From Deltaproteobacteria bacterium (lineage in GTDB: Bacteria > Desulfobacterota > Syntrophobacteria > Syntrophobacterales > Syntrophobacteraceae), in assembly GCA_021780695.1 (NCBI GenBank), contig JAJXYD010000040.1, positions 124,001 through 188,000 on the forward strand: a stretch of 64,000 bases of DNA, read 5' to 3'. Of this stretch, positions 47,486 to 57,384 are shown in pieces. A model generated the notes under the pieces. That model saw only the letters and a program-made list of their open reading frames with translations, was not told where the DNA came from and did no database searches. The first letter of the stretch is position 1. Each line of letters begins with the position of its first letter. The position numbers and the translations under genes were made by a program.

Positions 47486-48673
47486 CTATCTTGCCGGAAT
47501 TTTAATGATCTTGGCCGAGCAGTGTACCAGCCCTGCGATTTGTGTCTCGAGGGTAACGGCTTGAGAAAACTTACCGACAGGCTCCAGTTCGACGATGAAG
47601 ACATTGCCGGCCCCGTGGCTGACAATCGCGCTGAAGCCTTTCGAGGTAAGGTTTTCTTTCATACTTTCGGCCTTGGCCCTGTCGGAAAAGGAGCCGATCT
47701 TTACGACATAGCGCCAGCGGCCGGACGCTTTAACCTCGGGCGTGCCTGCGGGGGGCGCCGCGTTTTCCGCTCCCTGAACCGAGCTGGTTGACGGGCTCTG
47801 TCCACTTGGCGCGACAAAGGAAGGGGCGGTCGTGTTTGTTTGCCCCTGTCCGGGGCTGTTTTGGATTTCATTCAGGCGCGAGGGCAGGTAGCGGCGTCGC
47901 CGGACCGGAACCGGCGCCGAGGTATTGATCTTGTCCAGATAGCTCTGGGCCTGGTCGGCCAGGTCGGATTCGGGGGCAAACCTTTCGACAAGGCTGAAAT
48001 AACCGGCGCTTTCCTTGATGTTGCCGGCCCGAAAGCTCAAAACACCAAGGCGAAGATAAGCCGCTGCCATGTTGGGCGCTTCGTGCACCGCCTTCTTATA
48101 GGCTTTCTTTGCTTCCTCGCTGTCGCCGGAGTGTTCCAAGATTTTGCCTATTTGAAACCATGCCGCGCCCGACTGCGGGTCGAGTTTGACAGCCTTTCTG
48201 TAATAGCTGAGCGCTCTTTGATTGTCGCCACGCTTTTGGTAGAGCTGCCCCAGGTTGTATGCCGGCTCCTGGGGGGTCTGGTAGAAGGGGTCGTTTAGAG
48301 CCTTCTCGAAGGCTTCCCTGGCAGAATCGAACTGTCCGTTGGTGGCAAGCAGGGACCCCAGTGCGTTCCATGCCTCCGGGTAGTCCGGCTTGAGTTTAAT
48401 GGCCGTTTGCATATGCTCTATGGCCTGGGGCAAAAGATCGCGCTGGTTGTAAGCCAGTCCGAGATCGTATTGTATCGAAGGGTCATTGGGTTCTTTTTGT
48501 CCCGCTTGCGATAGAAATTTCAACGCGGTTCCGGTGTCGTTGGCGGCCAGGGCCTTTTCTCCCAGTTGCTTTAGCTGCTGGGAAGTAAGCCCGTGGTGTC
48601 GTCTCAGGGAAGCACACCCCGATACCAGAAAAGCCGCCATGAGAACTGCGTAAACAAGCGGAAGCCGTCTCAT
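47486..48673 (-). CDS. TPR-repeat lipoprotein with C-terminal SPOR domain
   Basis: A 395-residue probable lipoprotein. The signal MRRLPLVYAVLMAAFLVSGC ends in a lipobox with Cys20. About five to six TPR repeats follow (about 45-270), including AIEHMQTAIKLKPDYPEAW. A Pro/Ser/Thr-rich linker leads to a SPOR domain (about 318-395, RYVVKIGSFSDRAKAESM). SPOR domains bind denuded septal peptidoglycan, so a role in division or envelope assembly is inferred. It lies 1 nt after hisG and 13 nt before the aminotransferase. Confidence 0.85.
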   Translation of the reverse strand: MRRLPLVYAVLMAAFLVSGCASLRRHHGLTSQQLKQLGEKALAANDTGTALKFLSQAGQKEPNDPSIQYDLGLAYNQRDLLPQAIEHMQTAIKLKPDYPEAWNALGSLLATNGQFDSAREAFEKALNDPFYQTPQEPAYNLGQLYQKRGDNQRALSYYRKAVKLDPQSGAAWFQIGKILEHSGDSEEAKKAYKKAVHEAPNMAAAYLRLGVLSFRAGNIKESAGYFSLVERFAPESDLADQAQSYLDKINTSAPVPVRRRRYLPSRLNEIQNSPGQGQTNTTAPSFVAPSGQSPSTSSVQGAENAAPPAGTPEVKASGRWRYVVKIGSFSDRAKAESMKENLTSKGFSAIVSHGAGNVFIVELEPVGKFSQAVTLETQIAGLVHCSAKIIKIPAR

Positions 48674-48674
48674 T

Positions 48675-49550
48675 TTAGATCACCTTGTTAAGGGCGTACT
48701 CAATGATCCCCTGGGCGCCTCTCTTTATCAACTCGGGTATGAGTTCCCTTACCTGGTTTTTGGACACCACGGTTTCAACCGAAAGCCAGTCGGATTGGTA
48801 GAGACCGGCGATGGTGGGTGCATTCAAGCTGGGAAGAATCTTTACGATTTCTTCTATTTTTGCCTTCGGTGAATTCATCTTGAGAGCCACAAGGCCTTCG
48901 GCGCGCAAAGCCCCCTGGAGCAAAAGAGAGATGTGTTCCATCTTTTCGCGTTTCCAGGGATCGTTCCAGGCCTCCTTATTGGCTATTAGCTGCGTGTTTG
49001 ACTGCATCAACTCGCAAACGATCCTGAGGCCGTTTGCACGCATCGTCGAGCCCGTCTCGGTTACCTCTACAATGGCGTCGCAGAGGCCCGAGATGACCTT
49101 GGCTTCCGTTGCTCCCCAGGAAAATTCCACCTCAACCCTTATGCCCTTGGACTCAAAGTGCCTGCGGGTGAAATTGACCAGTTCGGTTGCGATTTTTTTG
49201 CCTTCCAGATCCTCTTCACGCTGCACGGGCGAATCCATGGGTACCGCAAGGACCCATCGGGCCGGCCTCTGACTCACCTTGGAATAAACCAGGTCGGCAA
49301 CGACGTGAATGCTCGAATCGTTTTCCATAATCCAGTCGCGGCCTGTTAGGCCCACGTCGAAGGTGCCGTTTTCCACGTAGCGCGACATTTCCTGGGCGCG
49401 GCAGATCGAACAGCTTATTTGCGGATCGTTTATCTCCGGGAAATAATTTCTGTCTGAGAGCGTTATCTTCCAGCCTGAGCGCTGGAAAAGCCTGATGGTG
49501 GATTCCTGAAGACTTCCCTTGGGAATCCCAAGATTTAGCAACTCTTTCAC
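48675..49550 (-). CDS. hisG: ATP phosphoribosyltransferase, long form
   Basis: A 291-residue HisG of the long type, which carries a C-terminal regulatory domain for histidine feedback (about 215-291) and does not need His[19 protein letters not shown] opens it, [15 protein letters not shown] lies near 64 and the PRPP loop region [18 protein letters not shown] is near 155-172. It catalyses the first step of histidine synthesis. It overlaps hisI by 4 nt. Confidence 0.96.
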   Translation of the reverse strand: MKELLNLGIPKGSLQESTIRLFQRSGWKITLSDRNYFPEINDPQISCSICRAQEMSRYVENGTFDVGLTGRDWIMENDSSIHVVADLVYSKVSQRPARWVLAVPMDSPVQREEDLEGKKIATELVNFTRRHFESKGIRVEVEFSWGATEAKVISGLCDAIVEVTETGSTMRANGLRIVCELMQSNTQLIANKEAWNDPWKREKMEHISLLLQGALRAEGLVALKMNSPKAKIEEIVKILPSLNAPTIAGLYQSDWLSVETVVSKNQVRELIPELIKRGAQGIIEYALNKVI

Positions 49551-49936
49551 TTTTTGTAGACCTCCCGGGGATCGAAGACTCGACTTCCCCGCTCTTCAAA
49601 CTGCCCCTTGCTCAAAAAACGGTAAAAGCAGCTTTCAAAACCTGTATGACAAGCCGCTCCTCCCACCTGGTCAACCTTGAGAAGAAGTGTGTCCTCATCG
49701 CAGTCGATAGAGATTTCTCGCACCAACTGGACATTTCCCGACTCTTCGCCCTTCATCCAGAGCTTGCGCCTCGACCTGCTCCAGTAGTGGGCCTTGCCGG
49801 TCTCCACAGTCTTTTCCCAAGCTATTTCGTTCATATACGCGAGCATAAGAACCCTTCCGGTCTCGAAACTCTGAACGATAACCGGAATTAATCCGTTTTG
49901 TTTACTAAAATCAGGCCCTATCGTCAATGTCATCAC
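49547..49936 (-). CDS. hisI: phosphoribosyl-AMP cyclohydrolase
   Basis: A 129-residue monofunctional PR-AMP cyclohydrolase. [33 protein letters not shown] and the zinc/magnesium-site [11 protein letters not shown] and GGAACHTG are all present. The PR-ATP pyrophosphohydrolase domain (hisE) is absent and must be encoded elsewhere. The start may be GTG 49936 or the adjacent ATG 49933. Confidence 0.95.
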   Translation of the reverse strand: MMTLTIGPDFSKQNGLIPVIVQSFETGRVLMLAYMNEIAWEKTVETGKAHYWSRSRRKLWMKGEESGNVQLVREISIDCDEDTLLLKVDQVGGAACHTGFESCFYRFLSKGQFEERGSRVFDPREVYKK

Positions 49937-50059
49937 CTCGGTGTGTAGTGGCTGGCTGTTACGTCCCTTGTGTTTTCTGATAATCCAGTCGTCCCGACAA
50001 TGTGGGGGGCGGCCGGGCTTCTTTTGTGCCTGCCGACTTGATCAACAATAGATGCGAAC

Positions 50060-51118
50060 CTACGGAACGCGACTCCAGTCCTCTGGGATCAATTGCTTTT
50101 GTCCCGCCAGCTGGCCGCAAGCGGCGCTTATTTCACTGCCACGGCTTTTACGGATTATCGCAGTAAGATTCGCATTTCGCAAGACATCTTGGAAGGCCAG
50201 GATTTTTTCCTGTGACGGAGGCCGGTAGAGCGTGCCGGGGTGCGGGTTGAAGGCGATGAGATTAATCTTTGCGCGAACCCCCCGCAAAAGCTTAACCAGC
50301 TCCCTTGCCTGGGCCGTCGAGTCGTTTACGCCCTCCAGTAAAATGTATTCGAACGTGATGCGCTTTCTTGTCTGAAGCGGATACTTGCGGCATGCCCCCA
50401 TGAGCTCGCCAAGCGGGTACTTCCTGTTTATGGGCATCAGTTCGTCTCGCAGCGCGTCGTTTGGCGCATGGATGCTTATTGCAAGGTTTACCGGCGTTGT
50501 GGCTCCAAGGCGGAGCATCTGGGGGACAAGCCCCGCGGTCGAAACAGTTACACGGCGGTGGGAAAACATAAGCCCGTTGGGGTCCGTTATAATCGTTAGC
50601 GCGCGCAGGACCTCGTCATAATTGGCAAGAGGCTCCCCCATTCCCATGAAAACGAGGCTGTTTATCTTTGGCCCCAATTTTTCGTCCCGAAGGCTCATGC
50701 ACACCTGATCGACTATCTCGGCAGTCTCGAGGTTGCGTTTTAGCCCCCTGCTTCCGGTCATGCAGAATTTACACCCCAAGGCGCACCCGGCCTGGCTGGA
50801 TACACAAAGGGTGCACCGGGGCGGATCGGAAATGAGCACCGATTCGATGAAATTGCCGTCATGGAGCCCGAACAGATACTTGCGGGTTCCATCGCGCGCC
50901 TCATCGATTCGGGCAACCGTAAGCGCGTGGAGGGAGGTCTGAGATTGGAGCCTGGCGCAAAAAGACCGGCTCAAGTCCGTGCATTGGCTCCAGTTCGAGA
51001 TATTTCTCGCATAGAGGTGCTTATAGAGCTGGCGGGCCCTGAAGGGCTTTTCCCCCTGGGAGGCTACCCATGCTTCGAGCTGTTCGAGTGTAAAATTTTT
51101 TATGAAAAGCGGTTTCAT
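50060..51118 (-). CDS. rlmN: dual-specificity RNA (adenine-C2) methyltransferase RlmN
   Basis: A 352-residue radical-SAM methyltransferase acting on A2503 of 23S rRNA and A37 of some tRNAs. The cluster motif is CALGCKFCMTG near 111-121. The methyl-carrying Cys is in the C-terminal ISAACGQLAG. LVFMGMGEPLANYD near 160 is also diagnostic. It overlaps the HDAC-family gene upstream by 4 nt. Confidence 0.95.
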   Translation of the reverse strand: MKPLFIKNFTLEQLEAWVASQGEKPFRARQLYKHLYARNISNWSQCTDLSRSFCARLQSQTSLHALTVARIDEARDGTRKYLFGLHDGNFIESVLISDPPRCTLCVSSQAGCALGCKFCMTGSRGLKRNLETAEIVDQVCMSLRDEKLGPKINSLVFMGMGEPLANYDEVLRALTIITDPNGLMFSHRRVTVSTAGLVPQMLRLGATTPVNLAISIHAPNDALRDELMPINRKYPLGELMGACRKYPLQTRKRITFEYILLEGVNDSTAQARELVKLLRGVRAKINLIAFNPHPGTLYRPPSQEKILAFQDVLRNANLTAIIRKSRGSEISAACGQLAGQKQLIPEDWSRVP

Positions 51119-52437
51119 TTTCTGAAAAAATATTCGTCCGTGGTTCGGTCCTGGATAAAAATCCGGTCAAAGCCTTCCATGCCGGTCGAATCAAATGTCT
51201 GGTAGCCCGCTTCGCGGCATTTCGCGCAGGCCTTGCGCGGAATATGGACCGCAAGAATTCTACTGCCCCTGTCGGCCCTTGAGTCTATAACGAGCAGTCC
51301 CCCACAGTCGGGACAAGCCCGGACACTTTCTCTTTGGGTCTCGATTATGCGGTCGGTATCGTAGAAGATGTGGCGTTCCCGGCTAAAGAATTTCCCCTGG
51401 TGGCGGTTATTTTGCCGGATTTGCGGGCCCTGCTTCCAAATGCTTAGAGATTCCTCCACTACTTTTTCGATTCTTCGCGTTATCTCGGGTCCCTGCCTGA
51501 GTTGTTCGGGGTTGTAGTCGGGTTCGCCAATTTGGCTGTAATCGAGCCCTGCAAGGGCCAGAATGATCCCCACGTTCATATAGGGCAGGGCGCTCTCAAT
51601 GGAATAGCCCCCTTCGAGCACGGCTATGTGAGGCTTTAGGCGGCTGGTCAGTTCCGCATAGCCGTGGGCCGAAAAATTCATATCCGTTATCGGGTCGGAA
51701 TAATGATTGTCCTGGCCGGCCGAATTTATTATCAACTCGGGTTTGAACTCATCAAGAATGGGCAGTATAGCGTTTTCGAGCACGTAAAGAAAGCCCTCCT
51801 CGGAGGTGCGGGGAGGCAGAGGTAAATTGATCGTCGTGCCTGCCGCGTTGGGGCCGCCGTATTCGGAGGTAAAACCCGTTCCGGGATAGAGTGTTCGCCC
51901 GTCCTGGTGCACGGATATAAAAAGGGTGTCGGGATCGTGCCAGTAGATGTCCTGGGTGCCGTCGCCGTGATGGCAGTCCGTATCCACTATCGCCACGCGG
52001 TCGACGCCGTAGGCGTGCCGCAGGTATTCGATCATAATTGCTTCGATATTTACATTGCAGAAGCCCCGCGCACCGTGCACCACCCGCATTGCGTGATGGC
52101 CGGGGGGGCGAACGAGGGCGAACCCGCGCGCGATGTTGCGCTCGCAGACCTCGGAGCCGATTTTCTTGGCTCCGCCCGCACTTATGAGGTGCGACTGGGT
52201 GGTAACGCCAAGTTCGTCCGGAACGCAGAAGTGCACGCGTTGAATATCGCGTACAGTCGCGATATCGGGCTTGAATTCAACAATGCCCTCGATGTCCAGG
52301 AGCCCTTCCTCGAACACCTGGTCCTGCGTGTAGAGAAGGCGCTCCTCGCGCTCGGGGTGTGTTGCATCGATGGCCCAATCGAAGGCGGGGAAAAATACCA
52401 GGCCGATTTTATTTCTCGATGAAAGCATATTGCTCAT
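51115..52437 (-). CDS. histone-deacetylase-family protein with C-terminal zinc ribbon
   Basis: A 440-residue protein. Residues 1-320 are a class II HDAC-like / acetylpolyamine amidohydrolase domain. RPPGHHAM near 110 has the catalytic His pair, VDTDCHHGDGTQD near 150 the zinc Asp-His, AGQDNHYSD near 240 the other zinc Asp, and VLEGGYSIES the transition-state Tyr. After a helical linker, the tail (about 365-440) holds CPDCGG and CAKC, a zinc-ribbon pair not usual in the family. The substrate may be an acetylated polyamine, small molecule or protein Lys; sequence cannot decide. ATG at 52428 is an alternative start. Confidence 0.9.
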   Translation of the reverse strand: MSNMLSSRNKIGLVFFPAFDWAIDATHPEREERLLYTQDQVFEEGLLDIEGIVEFKPDIATVRDIQRVHFCVPDELGVTTQSHLISAGGAKKIGSEVCERNIARGFALVRPPGHHAMRVVHGARGFCNVNIEAIMIEYLRHAYGVDRVAIVDTDCHHGDGTQDIYWHDPDTLFISVHQDGRTLYPGTGFTSEYGGPNAAGTTINLPLPPRTSEEGFLYVLENAILPILDEFKPELIINSAGQDNHYSDPITDMNFSAHGYAELTSRLKPHIAVLEGGYSIESALPYMNVGIILALAGLDYSQIGEPDYNPEQLRQGPEITRRIEKVVEESLSIWKQGPQIRQNNRHQGKFFSRERHIFYDTDRIIETQRESVRACPDCGGLLVIDSRADRGSRILAVHIPRKACAKCREAGYQTFDSTGMEGFDRIFIQDRTTDEYFFRK

Positions 52438-52516
52438 AACCTCAGCGATTGGCGGCCTGTGAGCGGTGAGTGGATTTATCTAAGGAGACCATGCACCAAT
52501 TACGGGTCGCTATTCG

Positions 52517-54226
52517 CTAAATACATTCAGGCAGTACGCAGCAGTTAAAAAACGATTGGCTCAGATAGCGGCATTCCTCGATCAGACCGGGCCTCGTTTG
52601 GACCCGCACGCGAATATTTCGGCCAACCGTGCAAAAATCTCTTACCATGTTGAACTGACTGTCTTCGACTACCTCGAGATCGTTCTCGCATTCCGAGGAA
52701 GCGCCCGCCTTCAAACATTTGGCGTGAAGCAGTTCGCAGGCAAGACGGAGAGCGGCCTTCCTGTCGAAGTCCTTTGCAATCGGGCGGCTAAATTCCTCTT
52801 CGGGCGCCAGGGCAAGGCCCCTTTCGGTATCGGCGAAAAGGGTGACCTCGGAGGTGTTCTTGGCCATTGCGGCCCCAATGGCATTGGTTACATGCCACTG
52901 AGGAACGGCGCAGGTCGCAATCCCCGAGGCCTCTTCGATGAGGGGAGCCAAATAAGGCGCGGGCCCACCCAGGACCAGTATTTCGGTGGGGTTGACCTTG
53001 TAGCCGCCCAAAAGCTCCTTCACCGTATAGACCGGTTTGCCGTTTATCTCTTCAATCATCTCGCGGGCCGCGCGCAGGATCTTTCTGCACGAAAGAGCCA
53101 GGACAAGGCGCGCGGTTTCCTCCAAACCGGTTTCGAGCCGGTCGGAAACCAGGCCTAAGCCCCGGCGTGCCGCATCCACGTCTCCGCTGTGTGCCTTTCC
53201 CAGGACAAAAAGAGCGTCGGTAGGGGTCGGATGCGAGCCCCCGTAAGCCAGCGCCGATCCAAAGCGGCAGGGACCGATCCTGAGATCTCCATCGACTACC
53301 TCCACGCAGCTGTCGCCCCCAAGGGCAATGGAGCTGGTTTTAAGGGCCCTTATAAGGGTTTTTCGCCCGGAGACCTCGCCTCCAAGCGGTTCGAGCAGCG
53401 GGGTTCCGTGGGCAAATACCGCTATATCGGTTGTCGTGCCGCCAACATCGAGCACAAGCGTGTCGCCTTGTCTGGAGGCAAAGGGCAGGGCGCCCAGCAC
53501 GCTTGCCGCAGGACCCGAAAAAATCGTCTGCTCCGGCGCATTGATGGAGGCTTCAAAGCTCATCGTCCCACCGTCGGCTTTTAGCACGTAGATGGGAATT
53601 TCAAACCCCTTGCTCTTAAGCGACTGTTTTACGGCTTCGAAAAACAGCTTGTGGATCGGATGCACCGCCGCGTTTAGCCATGCGGTGACGATCCTGCGGG
53701 GAAAATTCAGGGTCGCCGAAAGACTGTGGCCCGCTACCACGATATCGCACGCACGGCTTAAGATGCGCGCCATCTCAAGTTCGTGTTTGGGATTTCGTAC
53801 CGAAAACTTCGATATTACGGCGGCCCGGCGGATATTTTGGGCAAGAAATATGTCCGCGATTTCTTCTATTTCCCCTGCCCGCAGAGGCTGGACCTCACGG
53901 CCCCGATGATCGATCGAGCCCGATACGCAGTAATAGTGGCTGCCGATCTGAAAGTTCGCCGGGTCAATACCGGGTCCGGCCGATACGACCACGCCGATTT
54001 TTTCAAGCTTTCCCTCGGCAATGGCGTTGGTCGTAAGGGTTGTGCTAAGAACCGCGCGCGAGATAGCTCCGGGTTCCACGTTTGCTGTAAGCTTGTCCAG
54101 ACAGGCCCAAACGCAATCGAAAAGATTGCCGGTATCGGTTGCCACTTTTACCTGGGCTAAAATGGCGCCGTCTCCGATAAGCACTCCATCGGTGTGTGTG
54201 CCGCCAACGTCCAGACCGATTATCAT
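52517..54226 (-). CDS. hydantoinase/oxoprolinase-family ATPase
   Basis: A 569-residue protein of the HyuA/oxoprolinase A family. The actin-like ATPase core starts MIIGLDVGGTHTDGVLI. A second phosphate loop is VLDVGGTTTDIAVF near 285 and an adenosine motif is near ILVLGGPAPYLA. Classical members work with a HyuB subunit; no HyuB gene is adjacent, as in many anaerobes that carry short standalone versions. Hydrolysis of cyclic imides or lactams is inferred at best. AAGGGGG lies 4 nt before the ATG at 54226; a longer frame exists. Confidence 0.85.
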   Translation of the reverse strand: MIIGLDVGGTHTDGVLIGDGAILAQVKVATDTGNLFDCVWACLDKLTANVEPGAISRAVLSTTLTTNAIAEGKLEKIGVVVSAGPGIDPANFQIGSHYYCVSGSIDHRGREVQPLRAGEIEEIADIFLAQNIRRAAVISKFSVRNPKHELEMARILSRACDIVVAGHSLSATLNFPRRIVTAWLNAAVHPIHKLFFEAVKQSLKSKGFEIPIYVLKADGGTMSFEASINAPEQTIFSGPAASVLGALPFASRQGDTLVLDVGGTTTDIAVFAHGTPLLEPLGGEVSGRKTLIRALKTSSIALGGDSCVEVVDGDLRIGPCRFGSALAYGGSHPTPTDALFVLGKAHSGDVDAARRGLGLVSDRLETGLEETARLVLALSCRKILRAAREMIEEINGKPVYTVKELLGGYKVNPTEILVLGGPAPYLAPLIEEASGIATCAVPQWHVTNAIGAAMAKNTSEVTLFADTERGLALAPEEEFSRPIAKDFDRKAALRLACELLHAKCLKAGASSECENDLEVVEDSQFNMVRDFCTVGRNIRVRVQTRPGLIEECRYLSQSFFNCCVLPECI

Positions 54227-54341
54227 TGGACCCCCTTGTAAGCGCATAAGGAGCAAATGTTTAACGGTGGGATCATACCCCCCGGGCCGTGATTAGTGAA
54301 TAGTGAATAGCGGCCCTTTGTCCCCGCTTTTCCCGTGCCTG

Positions 54342-56009
54342 TTACCTGTTGGCATACAACTCCAGAAGCATTTGCCTGCCCTTGGAATAATTGAGGCCTG
54401 AAAAGGCCCCCACCTGCTTTATGTGAAGATTTAGACGCCGGGCTTGACTAAGAAAGCTCCCGGCCTGTTTGCCGGCCACCAGGGCGAGCGCGCCGGGGTT
54501 TTTGCGCAAAAATTGAGCCGCCCCTTTCCCCGAGGTTAAAAGAGTCTTTGTCCCCAGCAGGAAAACCAGGCTGGGTTCGTCGTAGCCAACCGAACAGAGC
54601 CTGACGTTTTTGCCTCCGATCTCAGTGGCCGCATCCCTTACGCTTCTGCTAAGCCAGAGCGAGTTCATCCCGGGCAGTACCCACTGGAGGCCGATCGCCA
54701 ATACGATAGCGGTTGCCCCAACAGACGCCGCGGTAGCTCTCAGATAGCGGCGCCCGAGGAAGTCTCGGGAAGAAAAAAGCGCGCCGAGAATGGCCCCAAC
54801 AGCCGCTGCAAGGCCCAGGGGCTCGAACCTGTGTTCCAGAAACCATGGCGCTAAAAGACAGCCTGCGCCAAGAAAGACGAGCACGAGTTGGCATAAAAGA
54901 TAGCCGGTTCTAACGAGTGTGGTGTCAAGTTCTTCGGCCTCGCCGTCCCGGCCCGAAATCAGGGTGTGGGCGATAAGAAGACACAGGGCGGGATAGAGGG
55001 GTAATACGTAGTGAGGCAGCTTGGTTGGAACCAGCTCGAAGACAACCCAGGCAGGTATTAGCCAGGCGAGGCAAAAGCGTACGGCCAAAGTCGATTTACG
55101 CTTCCATGCCCGGTAGAGGGCCGCTCCGGCAAGCGGCGAGGCAGGCCAGAGGGTGAGGGGCAAAAGGAGCAGGTAGAAGCCGGGTGGAAATCCGTGGGAT
55201 TCCTGGCCGGAAGCTACCTTGGAGAGAAAATCGCCCATTACGGCCTGGCGGTAAAAAGCCCCCTTGGTCGCAATGCCTATGGCGATCATCCACGGGCTTA
55301 CCAGAAGCGCCGTTACGGCCAGGCCGTAAAGAGGCTTAAGCCCCTTTAGCCACCCGATGTCCCTGTCGACCAGGCAAAGGCAGCCGATCGTCAGCAGCCC
55401 GATCATGGGCGCTACCGGCCCCTTTACAAGGATTCCCGCTGCCTGGGCGATCCAGAAGGTTAAAAAAAGTCCCATGCCTGCGGGTTTTTCCCCCTCACCT
55501 TGAAGATAGAAACCGGCAAGAGCGTATTGGGATGCCAGGATCGTTGCCAGCAGAACCGCGTCGGTTGTCGCAAGGTGGGCTTCTACTACCAGAAGTATCG
55601 AAGCGGAGCAAAGAATTGCCCCCAGAAAACCGCTGGGTTCTCCAAAAAGCTTCTTTCCAAGGGCAAAGGTTAGAAGAACGGAAAAAATAGCGCCCAGAAG
55701 CGATGGGATGCGGTAGGGCCAGATTTTTCGCTCCGCGGCCCGCCCCGCAATTTCCGCCGCCGCCGATTGCAGCCAGTAGATCCCGATCGGTTTTTTATTT
55801 CGTTCGGTATTCTGGAAATTTATCCTTACGAAATCGCGGCTTTGGACCATCTGTTTTGAGGCCTGGGCGAACCTGGCTTCATCCCGGTCAACGGGGGGAA
55901 GGGCAAAAAGCCCCGGGATATAGAAAACGAGGCAGAGCAGGATAAGAAGAAAACACTTTGGAAGTGTCGAACCGGGTGGAGTAATTTGAAGCGGTTTGCT
56001 TTGTTCCAC
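54342..56009 (-). CDS. ArnT-like family 39 glycosyltransferase
   Basis: A 555-residue integral membrane protein with about 12 helices. The N-terminal loop LPPVDRDEARFAQASKQMV near 36-54 contains the catalytic Asp of the PMT/ArnT family. Later VPTKLPHYVLPLYPAL near 330 is another family hallmark. These enzymes move a sugar from undecaprenyl phosphate to an acceptor such as lipid A on the periplasmic face. The acceptor is unknown here. The GT2 at 35375 could supply a lipid-linked donor, but the genes are far apart. Confidence 0.88.
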   Translation of the reverse strand: MEQSKPLQITPPGSTLPKCFLLILLCLVFYIPGLFALPPVDRDEARFAQASKQMVQSRDFVRINFQNTERNKKPIGIYWLQSAAAEIAGRAAERKIWPYRIPSLLGAIFSVLLTFALGKKLFGEPSGFLGAILCSASILLVVEAHLATTDAVLLATILASQYALAGFYLQGEGEKPAGMGLFLTFWIAQAAGILVKGPVAPMIGLLTIGCLCLVDRDIGWLKGLKPLYGLAVTALLVSPWMIAIGIATKGAFYRQAVMGDFLSKVASGQESHGFPPGFYLLLLPLTLWPASPLAGAALYRAWKRKSTLAVRFCLAWLIPAWVVFELVPTKLPHYVLPLYPALCLLIAHTLISGRDGEAEELDTTLVRTGYLLCQLVLVFLGAGCLLAPWFLEHRFEPLGLAAAVGAILGALFSSRDFLGRRYLRATAASVGATAIVLAIGLQWVLPGMNSLWLSRSVRDAATEIGGKNVRLCSVGYDEPSLVFLLGTKTLLTSGKGAAQFLRKNPGALALVAGKQAGSFLSQARRLNLHIKQVGAFSGLNYSKGRQMLLELYANR

Positions 56010-56128
56010 GTCGTTTGGGGACCGTTCCTGCCGGGGTCTGCACTTCGCAACGCGTATTCATCGGGAAGTCAGCCCGCTGTGGAGGGGCGGACCTTTGCCG
56101 GTCAGTCATGCCCGTCCAGGATTGAGAC

Positions 56129-56169
56129 GCAGCGCGGGAGGCTTCTTTAAGCCCGGCCCCCCGCGCTGC
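56129..56169. terminator. hairpin downstream of the aspartate-type aminotransferase
   Basis: GCAGCGCGGG (56129-56138) pairs with CCCGCGCTGC (56160-56169) around a 21-nt loop. It lies 18 nt beyond the stop codon of the minus-strand aminotransferase. No clear T-run follows, so termination is only probable. Confidence 0.4.
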
Positions 56170-56187
56170 CGGTTTAACCGAGCTGTT

Positions 56188-57384
56188 CTAGCTCAATTTT
56201 GCAAGCGCCTTTTTTACCGCATCGAAGCCCTGCTCGATTTCCGCGTCTGAAAGAGCATAGGAAAACCGGATGCAGTCGTCCTCGCCGAAGGCCTCGCCGG
56301 GGACCACCGCCACGTGGGCCTCTTCCATCAAAAAATCGGCGAGATCGAGGGAGCCTTTTATAGTGCGGGTTCCGAATTTTTTCCCGTAGTAGGCGCTAAA
56401 ATTGGGGAAGACGTAAAAAGCTCCATCAGGGGCTGCGCAGGTTACCTTCTCCATTCCGGAGAGGAGCTCCAGTACCCGGGCGCACCGCGCCTCAAAGACC
56501 TTGGCCATTTCCATGGCCGCCTTCTGATCTCCGGCCAGCGCCTCCACGCTTGCCCACTGTGAAATGGAGCAGGCGTTGCTCGTTACCTGGCTCTGGAAGT
56601 CCGTGGCAGCCTTTATGACGGTCTTGTCGCCTAACAGGTACCCGATCCGCCATCCGGTCATGCAATAGCTTTTACTTACCCCGTTGACAATAAAGATCCG
56701 ATCGCGGAGACGTTCCTCCACCATTCCCAGGCTTACCCATTTGCGGCCGCCAAAAAGAATCCGGTAGTAGATATCATCGCTTACGACCAAAACATTTTCG
56801 TGGCGCAAAAGAACCTGGGCGATCGCCTCCAGTTCCTTCTGGCCGTAGTACTTGCCCGTCGGGTTGGAGGGGCTGTTTAGTATGAGAAGACGGGTTTTTG
56901 GGGTTATGGCCTTCTCGAGATTTTCCGGACGCAGTATGAAGCCGTCTTTTTCCGGGCAGGTGACCACGACCGGTTTGGCGTTTGCAAGATTTACCATGTC
57001 CGGATAGCTCACCCAGTAGGGCGAGGGCACTATCACCTCGTCGCCGGGGTCGAGCAGGGTCATAAAAAGGTTATAGAGGGCGTGTTTGCCGCCGTTTGAA
57101 ACCAAAACGTTTTCCCGTCCGTAGGAAATGCCGTAATCGGCCTTTATAGTGGCGCATATCGCGTCTTTTAACTCGTTTATTCCGCCAACCGCCGTATAGC
57201 GGGTCCGGCCTTTGCCGATGCTTTCAATACCCGCGTTTCCAATATTTTTAGGAGTATCGAAGTCCGGCTCGCCAACACCGAAATTGATAATCTTTACGCC
57301 GCTTTTTTTGAGTTCGTTTGCCTTGGCGTTAATCGCCAGGGTGGCAGAAGGTTTTATCCTGCCGATCATTGCAGATAACTTCAT
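56188..57384 (-). CDS. aspC: aspartate-type aminotransferase (class Ib)
   Basis: A 398-residue aminotransferase of the AspAT Ib subgroup. INFGVGEPDFDTPKNI near 34, VSNGGKHALYNLFMTLLDPG near 96, NSPSNPTGKYY near 171 and the PLP Lys in VNGVSKSYCMTGWRIGY near 230 are visible. It interconverts aspartate and 2-oxoglutarate with oxaloacetate and glutamate, and may also use aromatic or prephenate substrates. The ATG at 57384 (GGAG 9 nt upstream) fits the family; it lies inside the 3' end of truA, overlapping by 56 nt. Confidence 0.9.
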   Translation of the reverse strand: MKLSAMIGRIKPSATLAINAKANELKKSGVKIINFGVGEPDFDTPKNIGNAGIESIGKGRTRYTAVGGINELKDAICATIKADYGISYGRENVLVSNGGKHALYNLFMTLLDPGDEVIVPSPYWVSYPDMVNLANAKPVVVTCPEKDGFILRPENLEKAITPKTRLLILNSPSNPTGKYYGQKELEAIAQVLLRHENVLVVSDDIYYRILFGGRKWVSLGMVEERLRDRIFIVNGVSKSYCMTGWRIGYLLGDKTVIKAATDFQSQVTSNACSISQWASVEALAGDQKAAMEMAKVFEARCARVLELLSGMEKVTCAAPDGAFYVFPNFSAYYGKKFGTRTIKGSLDLADFLMEEAHVAVVPGEAFGEDDCIRFSYALSDAEIEQGFDAVKKALAKLS

